Below are positions 1 through 9,644 of a stretch of 64,000 nucleotides of DNA, piece by piece. A program made the translations under genes and the position numbers. Below the pieces are notes generated by a model. That model made no database searches. It saw nothing but the letters and a program-made list of their open reading frames with translations, and was not told the origin of the DNA. The stretch comes from Coemansia sp. RSA 487 (Eukaryota > Kickxellomycota > Kickxellomycetes > Kickxellales > Kickxellaceae). The number at the start of each line of letters is the position of its first letter. Position 1 is the first letter of the stretch. The stretch covers positions 310,001 to 374,000 of the forward strand of contig JANBRJ010000003.1 of NCBI GenBank assembly GCA_027577595.1. The letters run 5' to 3'.

Positions 1-853
1 GAGGAGGAGGACAGGCTGCCGACTCGCAGGTCATCGATGTAGGAACAAGCAGCAGCCAAGCCGACGGCGAATACGGGTATGGTGGGGAGCCGACGGCAGG
101 ACCATCGACGTTTAATTCGCAAGACGGCGGCCAGCGCATCAGTCGGTACGAGACGTCGCTGCCTATCCGGCACGACGTCGAGGCAGCAATCGCTTACTTG
201 CTGTGCATATATTCAGGTACGGCTAAAAGCTTCTCTTTTGTTATTTTCCCTCGTCTCCGTTTCCTGTAGAGGAAGAAGCGAAGTGAGGGTGTGGCACATA
301 ATGCAATGCTGTGGACTTTTTGTGTGGCTTTTCCTTCTCTATCTGTGTCTGCTGGCTCTTCTCTGCAATGGAGCTCCCCTGCTTTGTCTCCTACCATGGT
401 TGTCAGGAGACATTCAGACGGTCCCAGTCCTAAATAACTCCATATAAGGAAGGCAGAGTGCGCCACACAGCAGTCTTCTTGTCTCCAAATGCAAGTGCCA
501 AGTCGCTATTTACAGGTAGCTCGATGGGATATGTCCTGCTAATCAGGGTCTAATTTCGTGCATCTGAAAGTGGACAATCTACCTGTGTAGGAGTATTTCT
601 GCTGATCATGGAAAAGAAGAACGACTACGTGCGGTTCCATGCCTGGCAGTCGACGCTGATGTCCATGGCATTTATAGTTGCGCTGATCGTGACAGCATTT
701 ATCTCCAATTTTTTGTATTGGGTCACGTGGATAGTAGCACTTGTGGCGAGTGGATACATGGCGCGTCGCGCGTACATCGACGGTGCTGTGTTTGAGCGGT
801 TTGCTTTGCCTTATTTGGGCCAGTGGGCGGTGCAGTTCGTCGACGAGGAGTGA
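1..853 (+). CDS. Tic20/DUF4870-like small membrane protein, 5' end missing
   Basis: The 3' part of a gene that begins before the window. Exon A is open from base 3 to 216. A 374-bp intron (GT at 217, AG at 589-590, acceptor context TGTAG) joins it in frame to exon B, 591-853. The spliced product reads ...RHDVEAAIAYLLCIYSG|GVFLLIMEKKNDYVRFHAWQ..., followed by two hydrophobic stretches and a short end, FVDEE. The pattern of a first membrane segment, then EKKN, a (V)RFHA(W)QS motif and more membrane segments is that of the DUF4870/Tic20-like (UPF0132) family of small integral membrane proteins, whose function is poorly known. The region before the first membrane segment is rich in Gly, Ser and Gln and is probably cytosolic. 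The ATG at 608 lies inside the conserved motif and is not the true start. The family call is from motif memory. Confidence 0.65.
217..590 (+). other. Intron of the Tic20/DUF4870-like gene
   Basis: The donor is GTACGG and the acceptor GTGTAG. Splicing restores the uninterrupted hydrophobic segment and the conserved EKKN-RFHA motif, which is the main evidence. The open frames inside it on both strands have no recognisable protein content. Confidence 0.75.
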
Positions 854-1361
854 CCAGGAATTTAATGGATGCTTTTGAATCCCCCTTCGACTGGCATTAT
901 CAGCACCTTCCGACTTTTTTATGTACTACCTTTATGTTTTCCATTTGCAAGTGGCTTTTTCCTTCTCAAATGCAAATACCACTCTATTCCAGTTTCAATG
1001 CATAAATAACAAGAACGGAACAATCCAAAGATTGGACATGCACTTGTTTTTGATTCCAAACCAACATTTGACATCCTTATTCGATGCAATTAGTTTTGCA
1101 AAACACAGCACAGCATGGGGAGCCTAATAATTTAAAAGATTTGCACTTTTTTCATATAAAACATTTATGATGCTGAATGTCGTCATATTTACTGTATCAT
1201 CAAGATAGCCGAATATTCTTTATATCTGTTATCAAGAAAAAAAAAAGTTCATTCTATCATTAGGGAAAGAGAGCATGAGGTGTAGCTGCTTCACGAGTCC
1301 TTAGGACCAGTGCTAATTTAGTTTGGTGTGCTTTTAGCAAAGAAGGAGCGAAGACGACTCC
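854..1361. other. 3'-3' intergenic region, nothing recognised
   Basis: An AT-rich stretch between the convergent Tic20-like and LPMO-like genes. It is the widest convergent gap in the window. It has no tRNA-like fold, no repeat and no credible open frame. Confidence 0.6.
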
Positions 1362-2387
1362 CTAGAAAGCGCTAGCAGGGCGGGGGATGCACTTGTAGGC
1401 GTCGGAGGCAACAGGCGTCTCTGAAACGGTGGTCTCCTCAGCTTGAACAGATGTCTGGGCAGAGTAGTCCGGGCTGGCAGGGGCAGGCTCGCTAGCAGAC
1501 TCGGGGGTGGAGGCAGGGGCAGCGGACGCAGTGTCGGATGCGGGAGGAGGAGCTGCAGGCGAGGTAGTCGAAATGGTCTGGTTGGTATATCCGGACTCAT
1601 CGGACGACCCGAATCCGAAGGGCACACCCTTCTTCTCCGGTCCATGCATGCAGGGCTCGAGCGACTGCGAGAGAAGGTTGTCGGCCGTGGGGTTGGAAGG
1701 AACCTTGTCGCCAAAGTTGCAGTCACCGACCTTGTTTGAGCCCCAGTACTTGCACACATTGCTGTTCGGGTACGTGGCGTCGCCGCCGACGAATGTGGCC
1801 GCGGGCTTCGTGCTGGACTGCGGGCCACCCGACACAATCATGTCGCTGCATCCGTAGTACTCGCCGAACGACGTGTCGGGCTCTCCGTAGTAGATGCCGC
1901 CGCCGAACCAGATCCACTGGAGCGTCACGGCGGTTCCATCGGCAATGTTTTCGGGGACAGTCACGGTGGTGGTGCAGGGGCTATCGCCGCCTCCATTGAG
2001 GTAGCCAAAGGTGGTGTCCTCGGGTTTGGATGTCTTGCAAGTCGTCTCGTAACACGTGTACTTGAGCACGTTGTCGTTAAAGGCGCTCCAGTTGTCAGAT
2101 TGGTCGAACGGCACCATCGCCAGACGCACGAAGCCGCCAGGGTGGTTCAGCCTGTTCCACACAACCTCGAGCTGCTGCCCGCGCTGCACATACTTCTTTG
2201 CAACATAGATGCTGTTAAATGGCGCATCGGCCTTGGGCGCATCGCAGGGGCCCTTGCATCCGGCTCCGGCAGAGCAAGTGCCCCACCACTTTTTGTTTCC
2301 GCGAGGCGCTGGCGTTGACAGCATCGAGTGTCCAGCACAGCTGGCAATAAGCGCAGACACGGCCACAAGACTTGCCGAGAAATACAT
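1362..2387 (-). CDS. Secreted LPMO-like (chitin-binding type 4-like) protein
   Basis: A 341-residue protein with no intron. Residues 1-19 form a signal peptide (hydrophobic core, cleavage after CAG), which would leave His20 as the mature N-terminus (HSMLSTPAPRG). An N-terminal histidine is the hallmark of copper-dependent lytic polysaccharide monooxygenases, where it forms half of the histidine brace. His82 in NHPGGFVRL is a good candidate for the second brace histidine, and the Tyr/Cys-rich stretch YYGCSDMIV near 177-185 sits where the third axial residue is usual. Eight or more cysteines fit a secreted disulfide fold. From about residue 188 the protein becomes a Ser/Pro/Ala/Thr-rich tail that probably carries O-glycans. 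The likely role is oxidative attack on chitin or another wall polysaccharide outside the cell. I cannot assign the AA family, and copper binding is inferred. Confidence 0.7.
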   Translation of the reverse strand: MYFSASLVAVSALIASCAGHSMLSTPAPRGNKKWWGTCSAGAGCKGPCDAPKADAPFNSIYVAKKYVQRGQQLEVVWNRLNHPGGFVRLAMVPFDQSDNWSAFNDNVLKYTCYETTCKTSKPEDTTFGYLNGGGDSPCTTTVTVPENIADGTAVTLQWIWFGGGIYYGEPDTSFGEYYGCSDMIVSGGPQSSTKPAATFVGGDATYPNSNVCKYWGSNKVGDCNFGDKVPSNPTADNLLSQSLEPCMHGPEKKGVPFGFGSSDESGYTNQTISTTSPAAPPPASDTASAAPASTPESASEPAPASPDYSAQTSVQAEETTVSETPVASDAYKCIPRPASAF

Positions 2388-3922
2388 GACGAAGGAGGAG
2401 GAAAAGGAAGAGGTATTGGGTGCGAGCGAAGAGCGAAAAAAATTGTTAGAGCAGCTTGCTTCCAGAACAAGCCAAAACCGCGTTAGTGAAAGAAAAAACT
2501 AAAAATGTAATGAAATGACGTTTTGTAAAAGAAGAAAAAAGAGGGTTGACTATCAGGGAAGGAGGGCGGATGCGAAATCTGTTTTTATATAATTTTGCTG
2601 CCAGCACGAGTGAGAAAATGTTGTTTTCTGCTTATGCGCACGAGTCCAATTTCTATTTTTGCTACATCAACAAAGTGAATGCAAAAAAGGAGAAACCGGA
2701 AAAAACTATGAACTGCAATGCTGCCAGAGAATGAGGCTGATTAGCAACAACAACGGTCTTCACACTTTACTGTCTTCATGTGGTTTAATTGTCTGATGCA
2801 CATACTCTTTCTGCATTCTGCTCTTCCCCAAAAAAGATCAGCCAAGGTTGGGATTTTCTCTGGCACAGTTCTTCAAAGTTCGGTTCTTTTTTGAAAATGC
2901 CTCAGGCTCTTTGGTAAAGAAACAAGGATTGAGTTTGGTTTAGAGCTCTTTCTTTCCGGATATGAGCTTTTCGATTATATATAAAGAGGTCCCGTGTGCT
3001 TCTAAAAATTCGTCCTGTCTGTATATTCTCTTACCCAAAGAATCCCACTTTTTCTAAACGTTGCTACCAGACACAAAGAGCCAAAAAGAAGTAGGAATGT
3101 TGGCTGCGCTGCGTCTTTTGTCCAACCTGTGGTATTGCTGTTCACTGTGATGTCCATGCTTCTCAGCAATGTCCTAAATCCTGATTGAGAAATGGTGATC
3201 AGTGATCAGCGATGGCTGTGCAAAAGACCTGATCCTTTTCCTCCCTTGCATTTTGGCCCTACGGTTCGAAAACAGAAGACGGAAGCTGTGTTTTTCATCC
3301 TGTGTGGTTGAGGTATTGTCAGAGCCACTCAAGGCTTGTATGGCCTTTTCTACCATCTTTTTCTTTGAAGTTTTACTTTTTCTATTTTTGCTCTTTATAA
3401 AAGTTTCCTCCCCTTTTCTATTTATTATTTCATATCCTACTATCGACACGTTCGTGTATCGCAAGCCAAGCTGGAATAGAAAACAAATTGCTTCCGAATT
3501 CAGCAAAGATGGTAGTAGGTGTCCCGTAGCTGCTGATGACTCCATATTCCCTGCAAATGTTACATTCGCATTGAAGGGCTTTCGGAAGACCGCCGCAAAG
3601 CAAGCTGATAATACACTACTGACAGTTTATGTATTTGCATTTCTTTTGTATTGTGTTGTATTGTACTGTCTTGTATTGTTGTAGACCGCGCAGCAGTCGT
3701 ACAAAATGTAGGTGGGCCTGAAACACATATGCTTGAAAGCTGTCCTGTAGCATTCAACACCGCACTGAACGGATGCAGTAAAAGTTGACCATTGCCGCCG
3801 CCTACCAGCGACCTTGCTCCTTGCTATATACTCATTCTGCTTGGCCATTGTACTCAGCCTCCTTTTGTCTTTTACTGCCACGACATAAAGCCCAATGCAC
3901 ACATGTGTGCTAATAATTCTTC
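2388..3922. other. Long intergenic region upstream of LPMO-like and SAC1 genes
   Basis: 1.5 kb of AT-rich sequence between two divergent genes. It holds a TATA-like site at 2976-2986 and a TTGTA-type low-complexity run at about 3645-3683. Both strands of 3174-3684 are open but encode only low-complexity, Phe- or Lys/Ser-rich sequence. A short upstream SAC1 exon may hide here. Confidence 0.5.
2976..2986 (+). promoter_or_regulatory. TATA-box-like element
   Basis: The sequence TATATATAAAG reads on the plus strand about 950 bp before the SAC1 frame. A good TATA box this far upstream would fit a SAC1 transcript with a 5' leader or an unseen first exon. It is a sequence match only. Confidence 0.3.
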
Positions 3923-5965
3923 ATGTTCTATTGCTTGCAAGACGTATCTGCTTTATCTGACTATAGCTCGTTTTACCAGTCAACAGTGACCATCGAGGCG
4001 GCCAGGGGTGCGACCGACGAGCACCTATTAATCGACCGCAGCAGTGGCACGGTCAAGGCGGTGTCGACAACCGACACGGTAAACGCATTCTCAGCAGCGC
4101 CGCAGCGGACAATCACTGCACATGGGATCATGGGCATTATTAACCTGCAGCGCGGACCGTATATCATCCTGATCACAGGCAGGGAGGCAGTCGGCTCGGT
4201 CGGGACATCCACGGTGTACCGCGTGTCAGAGACAAAGATAGTCAAGGTGGCAGCGGACAACCGCGTCGTGCAAGGATTTGATGCAGTGGACGAGGCCACG
4301 TACCTGCGGCTGTTGGAGAGCGCGCTTGCAGTAAAGTCGTTTTACTTTTCGTACGACATGGATCTCACCAGCTCGCTTGAACGCCAGCAACAAAAGAAGC
4401 AGGCGGGAGGCCAGAGCCTGTACACGACAGCCAACGACGAGTTCTTCTTCAACAGGTATCTCGCGGAGCCCCTGATTGCAGCAGCCGGCGGAAGCCAAAA
4501 AGCCGGGGTGTTTGTGCTGCCGGTGATCCATGGGTTCTTTGCGTGCAAACAAGTGATGATCAGAGGCACGGCGTTTAACTACGTGCTTATCACACGCCGC
4601 GGCCGCAAGCGCCAGGGCACGCGGTACTTTTCGCGCGGTGCTGACGAGGACGGCAATGTGTCCAACTTTGCCGAAACCGAGCAGATCGTTGACTTTGTGG
4701 CGCTGAATGCGTCCACTTCGGATCCGGACCTAGCAGGCGTGCAGATGTCGTATGTGCAGGTGCGTGGCTCGATTCCGCTGCTGTGGGCGCAGGTCATCAA
4801 CATGCGCTATGTGCCGGTCCTCAAGGTCGATATCGAGGCCAGCCGCGAGCGCTTCAACAAGCACATTACTAGGCTGATCAGCATGTACAACGAGGTCGTT
4901 TCGGTCAACCTGGTCAACAAGGTCAAGTACGAGAAGCCGATGGGCGATGCCTTTGCAAGGCTCTCGAACGACTTCAAGAGCCCGCACTACCACTACACGC
5001 ACTTTGACTTCCATAAAGAGTGCAGTAAGATGCGCTGGGAGCGCATCAGCATCCTGCTCGATGAGCTAGCCGAATACGACACCCGGTTTGGCTACTTTAA
5101 GATGAAGCACGACGTCAAGGCGCCGGGCCAAGCCGCCGCCTCTGCTTCCTCTGTCGAAGAAAGCACGGCGGGGCCACTGCAGCTGCAGGTGGGCGTCATG
5201 CGCACCAATTGCATGGACTGCCTGGACCGCACAAATGTCGTGCAGTCGGAGCTGGCGCGTGCGATCCTGACGCGGCAGCTGCGAGAGGTCGGTGTGTTTT
5301 CCGACACTGACGCAATTGCGATCTTCCCTGGACTGCAGTCGATGCTCAACAACGTCTGGGCCGACAACGCCGATGCCGTGAGCTGCGCCTACTCGGGCAC
5401 GGGCGCGCTGAAGACAGACTTTACGCGCACTGGGAAGCGCACAAAAATGGGTGCGCTGCAGGACGGGCGCAACTCGGTGGAGCGGTACGTGCGCGGAAAC
5501 TTCTTTGATGGCGAGCGGCAGGACGCGATCGATCTCCTGCTTGGGGCATACAGGGTCCAGGCTGGCAGCGGATCCAGCCCGTTTGCGGACGAGCAGACGC
5601 TGGAGGGCAAGGCGTTGCTGGGCACGGTGTACGTGTGTCTGTTCATGCTTGTGTACGCGTTCTTCTACCCGCGCGACGGACGCTGGTTCTCGCTCAGCAA
5701 CGTCGTGTTTACAAGCAGCTGGATGCTGGTGCTGGTGCTTGTGTTTGTGGCCGTCAAGGGCAGCCACACGGCTGAGCTGCTCAACTGGCCGCGCCTGGTG
5801 GCCAACCCGAACCGCCCTGCTGTCATGCATGCAAACTCGGCGCTGACGCTGCCGCTGCTCGACCGCCTGCTTTCCAGTCCCGAGAAGAAGGCGGCGCTAC
5901 GGAGCGACGACATGAAGAAGGCGTGGCCAACCGAAAAGAAGTCAACAGAGAAGAAGCTTGCTTGA
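3923..5965 (+). CDS. SAC1: SAC1 phosphoinositide phosphatase
   Basis: A 680-residue frame with a full Sac domain. It carries the family blocks FYFSYDMDLT, TRYFSRGADEDGNVSNF, TEQIVDF and AYSGTGALKTDFTRTGKR. The catalytic CX5R loop is RTNCMDCLDRTNVVQS, with Cys430 and Arg436. Two hydrophobic segments near 573-591 and 600-619 match the C-terminal membrane hairpin of Sac1. The last four residues, KKLA, form a KKXX-type dilysine ER-retrieval signal, analogous to the C-terminal lysine signal of animal SAC1. The enzyme removes the 4-phosphate from PI4P at the ER and Golgi. The start is uncertain. Similarity to Sac1 becomes convincing from VTIEAARG (base 3986) onwards, and the preceding bases resemble an intron 3' end (CTGAC followed by CAACAG at 3981-3986). 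The first codons may therefore lie in an upstream exon, and 3923 is only the first ATG of the open frame. Confidence 0.92.
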   Translation: MFYCLQDVSALSDYSSFYQSTVTIEAARGATDEHLLIDRSSGTVKAVSTTDTVNAFSAAPQRTITAHGIMGIINLQRGPYIILITGREAVGSVGTSTVYRVSETKIVKVAADNRVVQGFDAVDEATYLRLLESALAVKSFYFSYDMDLTSSLERQQQKKQAGGQSLYTTANDEFFFNRYLAEPLIAAAGGSQKAGVFVLPVIHGFFACKQVMIRGTAFNYVLITRRGRKRQGTRYFSRGADEDGNVSNFAETEQIVDFVALNASTSDPDLAGVQMSYVQVRGSIPLLWAQVINMRYVPVLKVDIEASRERFNKHITRLISMYNEVVSVNLVNKVKYEKPMGDAFARLSNDFKSPHYHYTHFDFHKECSKMRWERISILLDELAEYDTRFGYFKMKHDVKAPGQAAASASSVEESTAGPLQLQVGVMRTNCMDCLDRTNVVQSELARAILTRQLREVGVFSDTDAIAIFPGLQSMLNNVWADNADAVSCAYSGTGALKTDFTRTGKRTKMGALQDGRNSVERYVRGNFFDGERQDAIDLLLGAYRVQAGSGSSPFADEQTLEGKALLGTVYVCLFMLVYAFFYPRDGRWFSLSNVVFTSSWMLVLVLVFVAVKGSHTAELLNWPRLVANPNRPAVMHANSALTLPLLDRLLSSPEKKAALRSDDMKKAWPTEKKSTEKKLA

Positions 5966-6186
5966 ATGTATCTCTTGGAGCAACATCGAGTATGCCTTTT
6001 GAACAGACACTATTTTTCGGCTTGGGCCTGTGATGTGTGGCAAATAATATTTATGTTACCTTTACCTTTTCCTTTGCTTTGCCTTGCTTTGCTTTGAATT
6101 TCCATTTTCGTTAATCTCTTCAATTTTGCGTTCGCATATTATTGCATTATTATTTGTAACACAATTCTACGTAGACATCTGCCAAG

Positions 6187-8115
6187 ATGCCTTCAGACAA
6201 CTATCTATACGACGACGTCGACGAGGAGGAGGGAGAGCTCGAGTTTCTGCGGGAGAGCCTCGAGCAAATGGACAACCTGGCGGAGAAAACAACCCAGCTC
6301 CTCAAGGTCTTTGACATACGGCTCAAGAACCTTGGTCGGATCATCGCGCCCATATACAAGTCCACACAGAAGCTAACACGGCTCTACGACAACGTCGAAA
6401 CGACAATGGGGTCGCTCGACGACATCCTTCTGTTCTTCAACGTAGCCAAAGACGAGGCCGAGACGATCCGTGCAGGGCCCGACAAGAGCGAGCTGCTCCC
6501 TTACCTGGACTCGATCAACCGGCTGAAGGACGCCAGCGACGCCCTCCGCCTGCTGGACCTTGAGTCTGCGTCGGACAGTCGGCGCGAGATCCACGAGCTC
6601 CTGCGAATCGGGCTGGGAAATCTGTCGCAGCTGTTCAGCCAGTGGCTCAAGCAGCACAGCGGTGGCGTGGATCCGGCCGCGTACAGCAACGCCTCCGAGA
6701 TTCCGTCGTTCCCCACAGACACGGTCAAGCTGCTCAGCATGCTTGCCACATACCTGAATCTGGTCAACGACGAGGTGAGCCACGACCTGAAGCTGACAAA
6801 GACATACGCAAGCATCCGCACGCGCCACATCCAAAAGTCTCTTGCGCAATTCGGCGACATGTGCAACATGTACATTAGGTCGAACAACTTTGACGGCCCA
6901 ATGGCACCGCCGGGGCAGCACGGGCACAGCGACGCGTCGAACCCCGCCGAGTTCCGGTTCTGCACGGTGCGCAACGACCAGTGGTACGAGGCCGGAACGT
7001 CGCCGTTTGCGCAGTACACCGTCAACATTGTCAAGCTCTTCCAGGCCGAACGCGACCTTATCCGCCACATCATGCCCACCGTCATTAGCGACGAGACCTT
7101 TCTCACCACCGTGGACCGCCCGCTCGAGGCGTACATGAATATGGGCGAGAAGATGCTGTCGTTCTTCCTGAGCGCACCCATGTACGAGGTCCTTCACGCG
7201 CTGGACGTGTACGGGTACCTCTTGGAGAACGACGTGGTGCTGGCCTCGCTGCTGACGCGCGAGCAGCGCCAGGGCAGTGGCATGTCAAAGCTCGTGTCCC
7301 GGCTGCAGCATTTCCTGGGCAAATCGTTTACGGCGCTGGTCGCGCTCCTCTATGCGCCATTTAGGGACGGAAGGGCGCCCAAGCAGACCGGCGGCGTCAA
7401 TGAGCTGGTGCACAACGCAGTCACCTTCCTCTCGTACGTCATCGGCTACAAGGATCTCCTGATAAATATATTCCTGCCGCTGGGGGACGGGCACTGGAAG
7501 CCAAAGGAGCTGCTGCAGCGGCCCGGAAGCATGTCGCACCACGCCAGCGATCCAAACGATGGGCTGTCGATATTCCAGCACTACCTGCGCGACGTCATCG
7601 ACGCCATCGCGTATACGGCTGACCAGGGCGGCAAGCAGATGAAGCGCCCGACGGTGCAGTTCGTCTTCCTGATCAACAACTACAGCTTCCTGGCGCGTGC
7701 TCTGCGAGACACAATGTACTCTGGTGAGGACGACTCGCAGTCGCTTGGGCTGGGCGATCTGGTTGGCCGCTCGGCGCTGCAGCGCATCGAGTCGCAGATC
7801 GAGCGCAGCAGAAAGGGGTACATTGCCACATGGAAGGCGCTAATGAGCTCGTTCCCGGCTGCCACCCTCAGCCCGCCCGAGAAGCTGGTCATGTTCAACC
7901 AGGCCTTCGACGACATGGTGCGGTCGCAGAAGGCGTACGAGATCTTTGACATGGACGTCCGCTCGATGCTTGTGTCCGATGCAGCCGACGCCATCATCCC
8001 CGACTACGAGATGTTCCTGCGCCAGAACCCTGACAAGTCGCCCGAGTTCTCCCGGGCCATGAAGTACACGCCGAGAGACATTCAGAGCAAGATCAGCGGC
8101 ATGCTTGACGACTAG
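6187..8115 (+). CDS. EXO70: Exocyst subunit Exo70
   Basis: A 642-residue intronless gene. The N-terminus has the coiled-coil typical of Exo70 (LRESLEQMDNLAEKTTQLL, then LKNLGRIIAPIYKSTQKLT). The rest is predicted all-helical and matches the Exo70 rod, including the conserved C-terminal part with VQFVFLINNYSFLARAL and a final block ending in a basic KYTPRDIQSKI stretch. Exo70 brings the exocyst to the plasma membrane by binding PI(4,5)P2 and Rho GTPases, so that secretory vesicles tether at sites of polarised growth. The length agrees with fungal family members (about 620-650). The ATG at 6187 follows a pyrimidine-rich leader and gives a start at the expected place. It runs head-to-tail after SAC1 (221 bp) and converges with the next gene, with 145 bp between the stops. 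Confidence 0.93.
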   Translation: MPSDNYLYDDVDEEEGELEFLRESLEQMDNLAEKTTQLLKVFDIRLKNLGRIIAPIYKSTQKLTRLYDNVETTMGSLDDILLFFNVAKDEAETIRAGPDKSELLPYLDSINRLKDASDALRLLDLESASDSRREIHELLRIGLGNLSQLFSQWLKQHSGGVDPAAYSNASEIPSFPTDTVKLLSMLATYLNLVNDEVSHDLKLTKTYASIRTRHIQKSLAQFGDMCNMYIRSNNFDGPMAPPGQHGHSDASNPAEFRFCTVRNDQWYEAGTSPFAQYTVNIVKLFQAERDLIRHIMPTVISDETFLTTVDRPLEAYMNMGEKMLSFFLSAPMYEVLHALDVYGYLLENDVVLASLLTREQRQGSGMSKLVSRLQHFLGKSFTALVALLYAPFRDGRAPKQTGGVNELVHNAVTFLSYVIGYKDLLINIFLPLGDGHWKPKELLQRPGSMSHHASDPNDGLSIFQHYLRDVIDAIAYTADQGGKQMKRPTVQFVFLINNYSFLARALRDTMYSGEDDSQSLGLGDLVGRSALQRIESQIERSRKGYIATWKALMSSFPAATLSPPEKLVMFNQAFDDMVRSQKAYEIFDMDVRSMLVSDAADAIIPDYEMFLRQNPDKSPEFSRAMKYTPRDIQSKISGMLDD

Positions 8116-8260
8116 GCCCCACCCAAACGCCCGCCTTATCCACAGCCTGGCCTATTCATTTGATGCCATCTTGTTTTCAGTTTTTACAGTGACAATATTA
8201 AAGAAGCCGAAAAACAATGAAAGAAACTCTGAGCTAGAGCAGCCAGAGCTCACCGCGGGC

Positions 8261-9292
8261 TTATTCGGCTGAAAGCTGGTTGTCAGACGTAGGCGAGATT
8301 GAATGCAAAAACCTCGATCGCTCCATCTCGGCATCCAGTCGCCGCTGCAGCGTTAGAATCTCGGACCGTAACAACAGGCTCTCCTGCTTGATACTGTGTT
8401 TGCTTGCCGCCGCCTCTTTCCGTGAAACAATCAGATCGCGCAGATTTTCTCTGTACAGGCCCTTGATCTTTGCGAGCTCGGTTTCAAGAGCTTCGATCCT
8501 TCGCAGCTTGTCCGCCGATTCCTTTGCCGCCGCCTCTCTATACGCCTTGAACTCGCTGTTCAGCCCTTCGACGATCTCCTTGTAATTGCTTTTCTGCTCC
8601 TGTATCTGGATGCGCATCGTCTCTATTGACAGCTGCAACGTTTCGTTGTCGATTTCAAGCTGCTTTCTGTCGTATTCGTTCTTGCTCAGGCCATCGTCGT
8701 TGTCGTCGCCATCCTCCGCCTCGTAGTCGTCTGCATAGACGCTATCGCGATGTCTTTGACGCTTGGATGGGGGCGCCGTTGCATCCGAGCTGATTGTTCC
8801 CGATACGCTATGTGCGGCATGGTAGTCGTCAGCGGCGGCCGCCTCGCGCTCCTTGTAATATTTGGTCGACACGTTGGCCAAGAGCCGTACCCGCCGCTCT
8901 AGCTCGTGCTCGCGGACTCGTAGTTTGTCGTTCTCAGCAACAACCTCCAGGTGGTCTTGCCGCTCCTTGACTAGGCTGCCGTGCATATTGGAAACGTCGT
9001 CGCGTAGTTCCGTTATTTCAGAGGATAAGCGGTTGTTGTCCCAGCGCAGCTCCGTTAGCTCGCGCTGCGTCACCTTGAGCCGATCCAGTTCCTCGGAAAC
9101 CTGGCGGAATACCTCGTCGTATTTATCTATAAGGTCGACGGCAATGCTTAAAATAATAAACACTTGTGCTTGTTAGCACCTGAGTAGAGAGAAAAAAAAA
9201 TAACAGCACAGCTCTTGTGCAAAGCATTAGAGCTTAGAGTCAAACAACATACCTATGCGCTCTTGGTATAGACGTAGTATCTCCTTCTCCAT
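8261..9292 (-). CDS. CCDC77-like coiled-coil protein
   Basis: Exon 1 is 9292-9253 (MEKEILRLYQERI); the intron donor is GTATGT at 9252. Exon 2 reaches from about 9160-9170 to 8261. The acceptor is not settled: tandem CAAG acceptors near 9160-9170 and a TTAAG acceptor with an alternative donor can both keep the frame. The protein, about 305 residues, is mostly coiled coil with an acidic break near the middle. The order of motifs is a short LRLYQERI-type N-terminus, a first coil, then VVAENDKLRVREHELERRV, then a second coil with EIVEGLNSEFKAY. This resembles vertebrate CCDC77, which has ENDRLRIRELEDKKKI and QIEGLIEDR at equivalent places. CCDC77 is found in centrosome/cilium protein sets, but its function is little known. 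Coiled coils give false similarity easily, so the name is tentative. Confidence 0.5.
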
Positions 9293-9644
9293 ACTGGTAA
9301 TTGAAACGGATTGGCGATAGCGTTGATTTATGACTGGAGCTGAAATTACTCAAAACCTTAGGATGCAGAGAATACAACAAGCAAGTAGTGAAAAAGGCTG
9401 TTTTTGGCATGTATATAAGAAAAAGAATGCAAAAAAGCTTTCAATGTTCCCCTGGCTGCGCTTTTGCTCCCCCCTCTTCCTGTTTATTATTATTATTATT
9501 TTCTCAAGCATGAGTCCTATATTCTTCAAAAGCAAAGCTCTCCCTCTCTAGCGTTTCTTCTTGTATTATCTGCTAGTTTCTACCTGTTATACATATTCAA
9601 CCCTTTATATTTACATCGCATTCAAACGCCGTTTCTGACTAGAA
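9293..9644. promoter_or_regulatory. Divergent promoter region, CCDC77-like / RINT1
   Basis: 352 bp between the start codons of two divergent genes. It is AT-rich with a (TTA)n-type run at about 9484-9500 and pyrimidine-rich blocks before the RINT1 ATG. No specific factor site can be named. Confidence 0.45.

Noticed and set aside
3174-3684. Overlapping open frames on both strands (123 and 160 codons) between LPMO-like and SAC1 genes
   Set aside because: Low-complexity, Phe/Leu- or Lys/Ser-rich translations with no family motif, in AT-rich sequence where chance frames are common.
5066-5830. 254-codon open frame on the minus strand opposite SAC1
   Set aside because: It is a shadow of the G/C-rich third codon positions of SAC1; its translation is His/Arg/Val-rich without a known fold.
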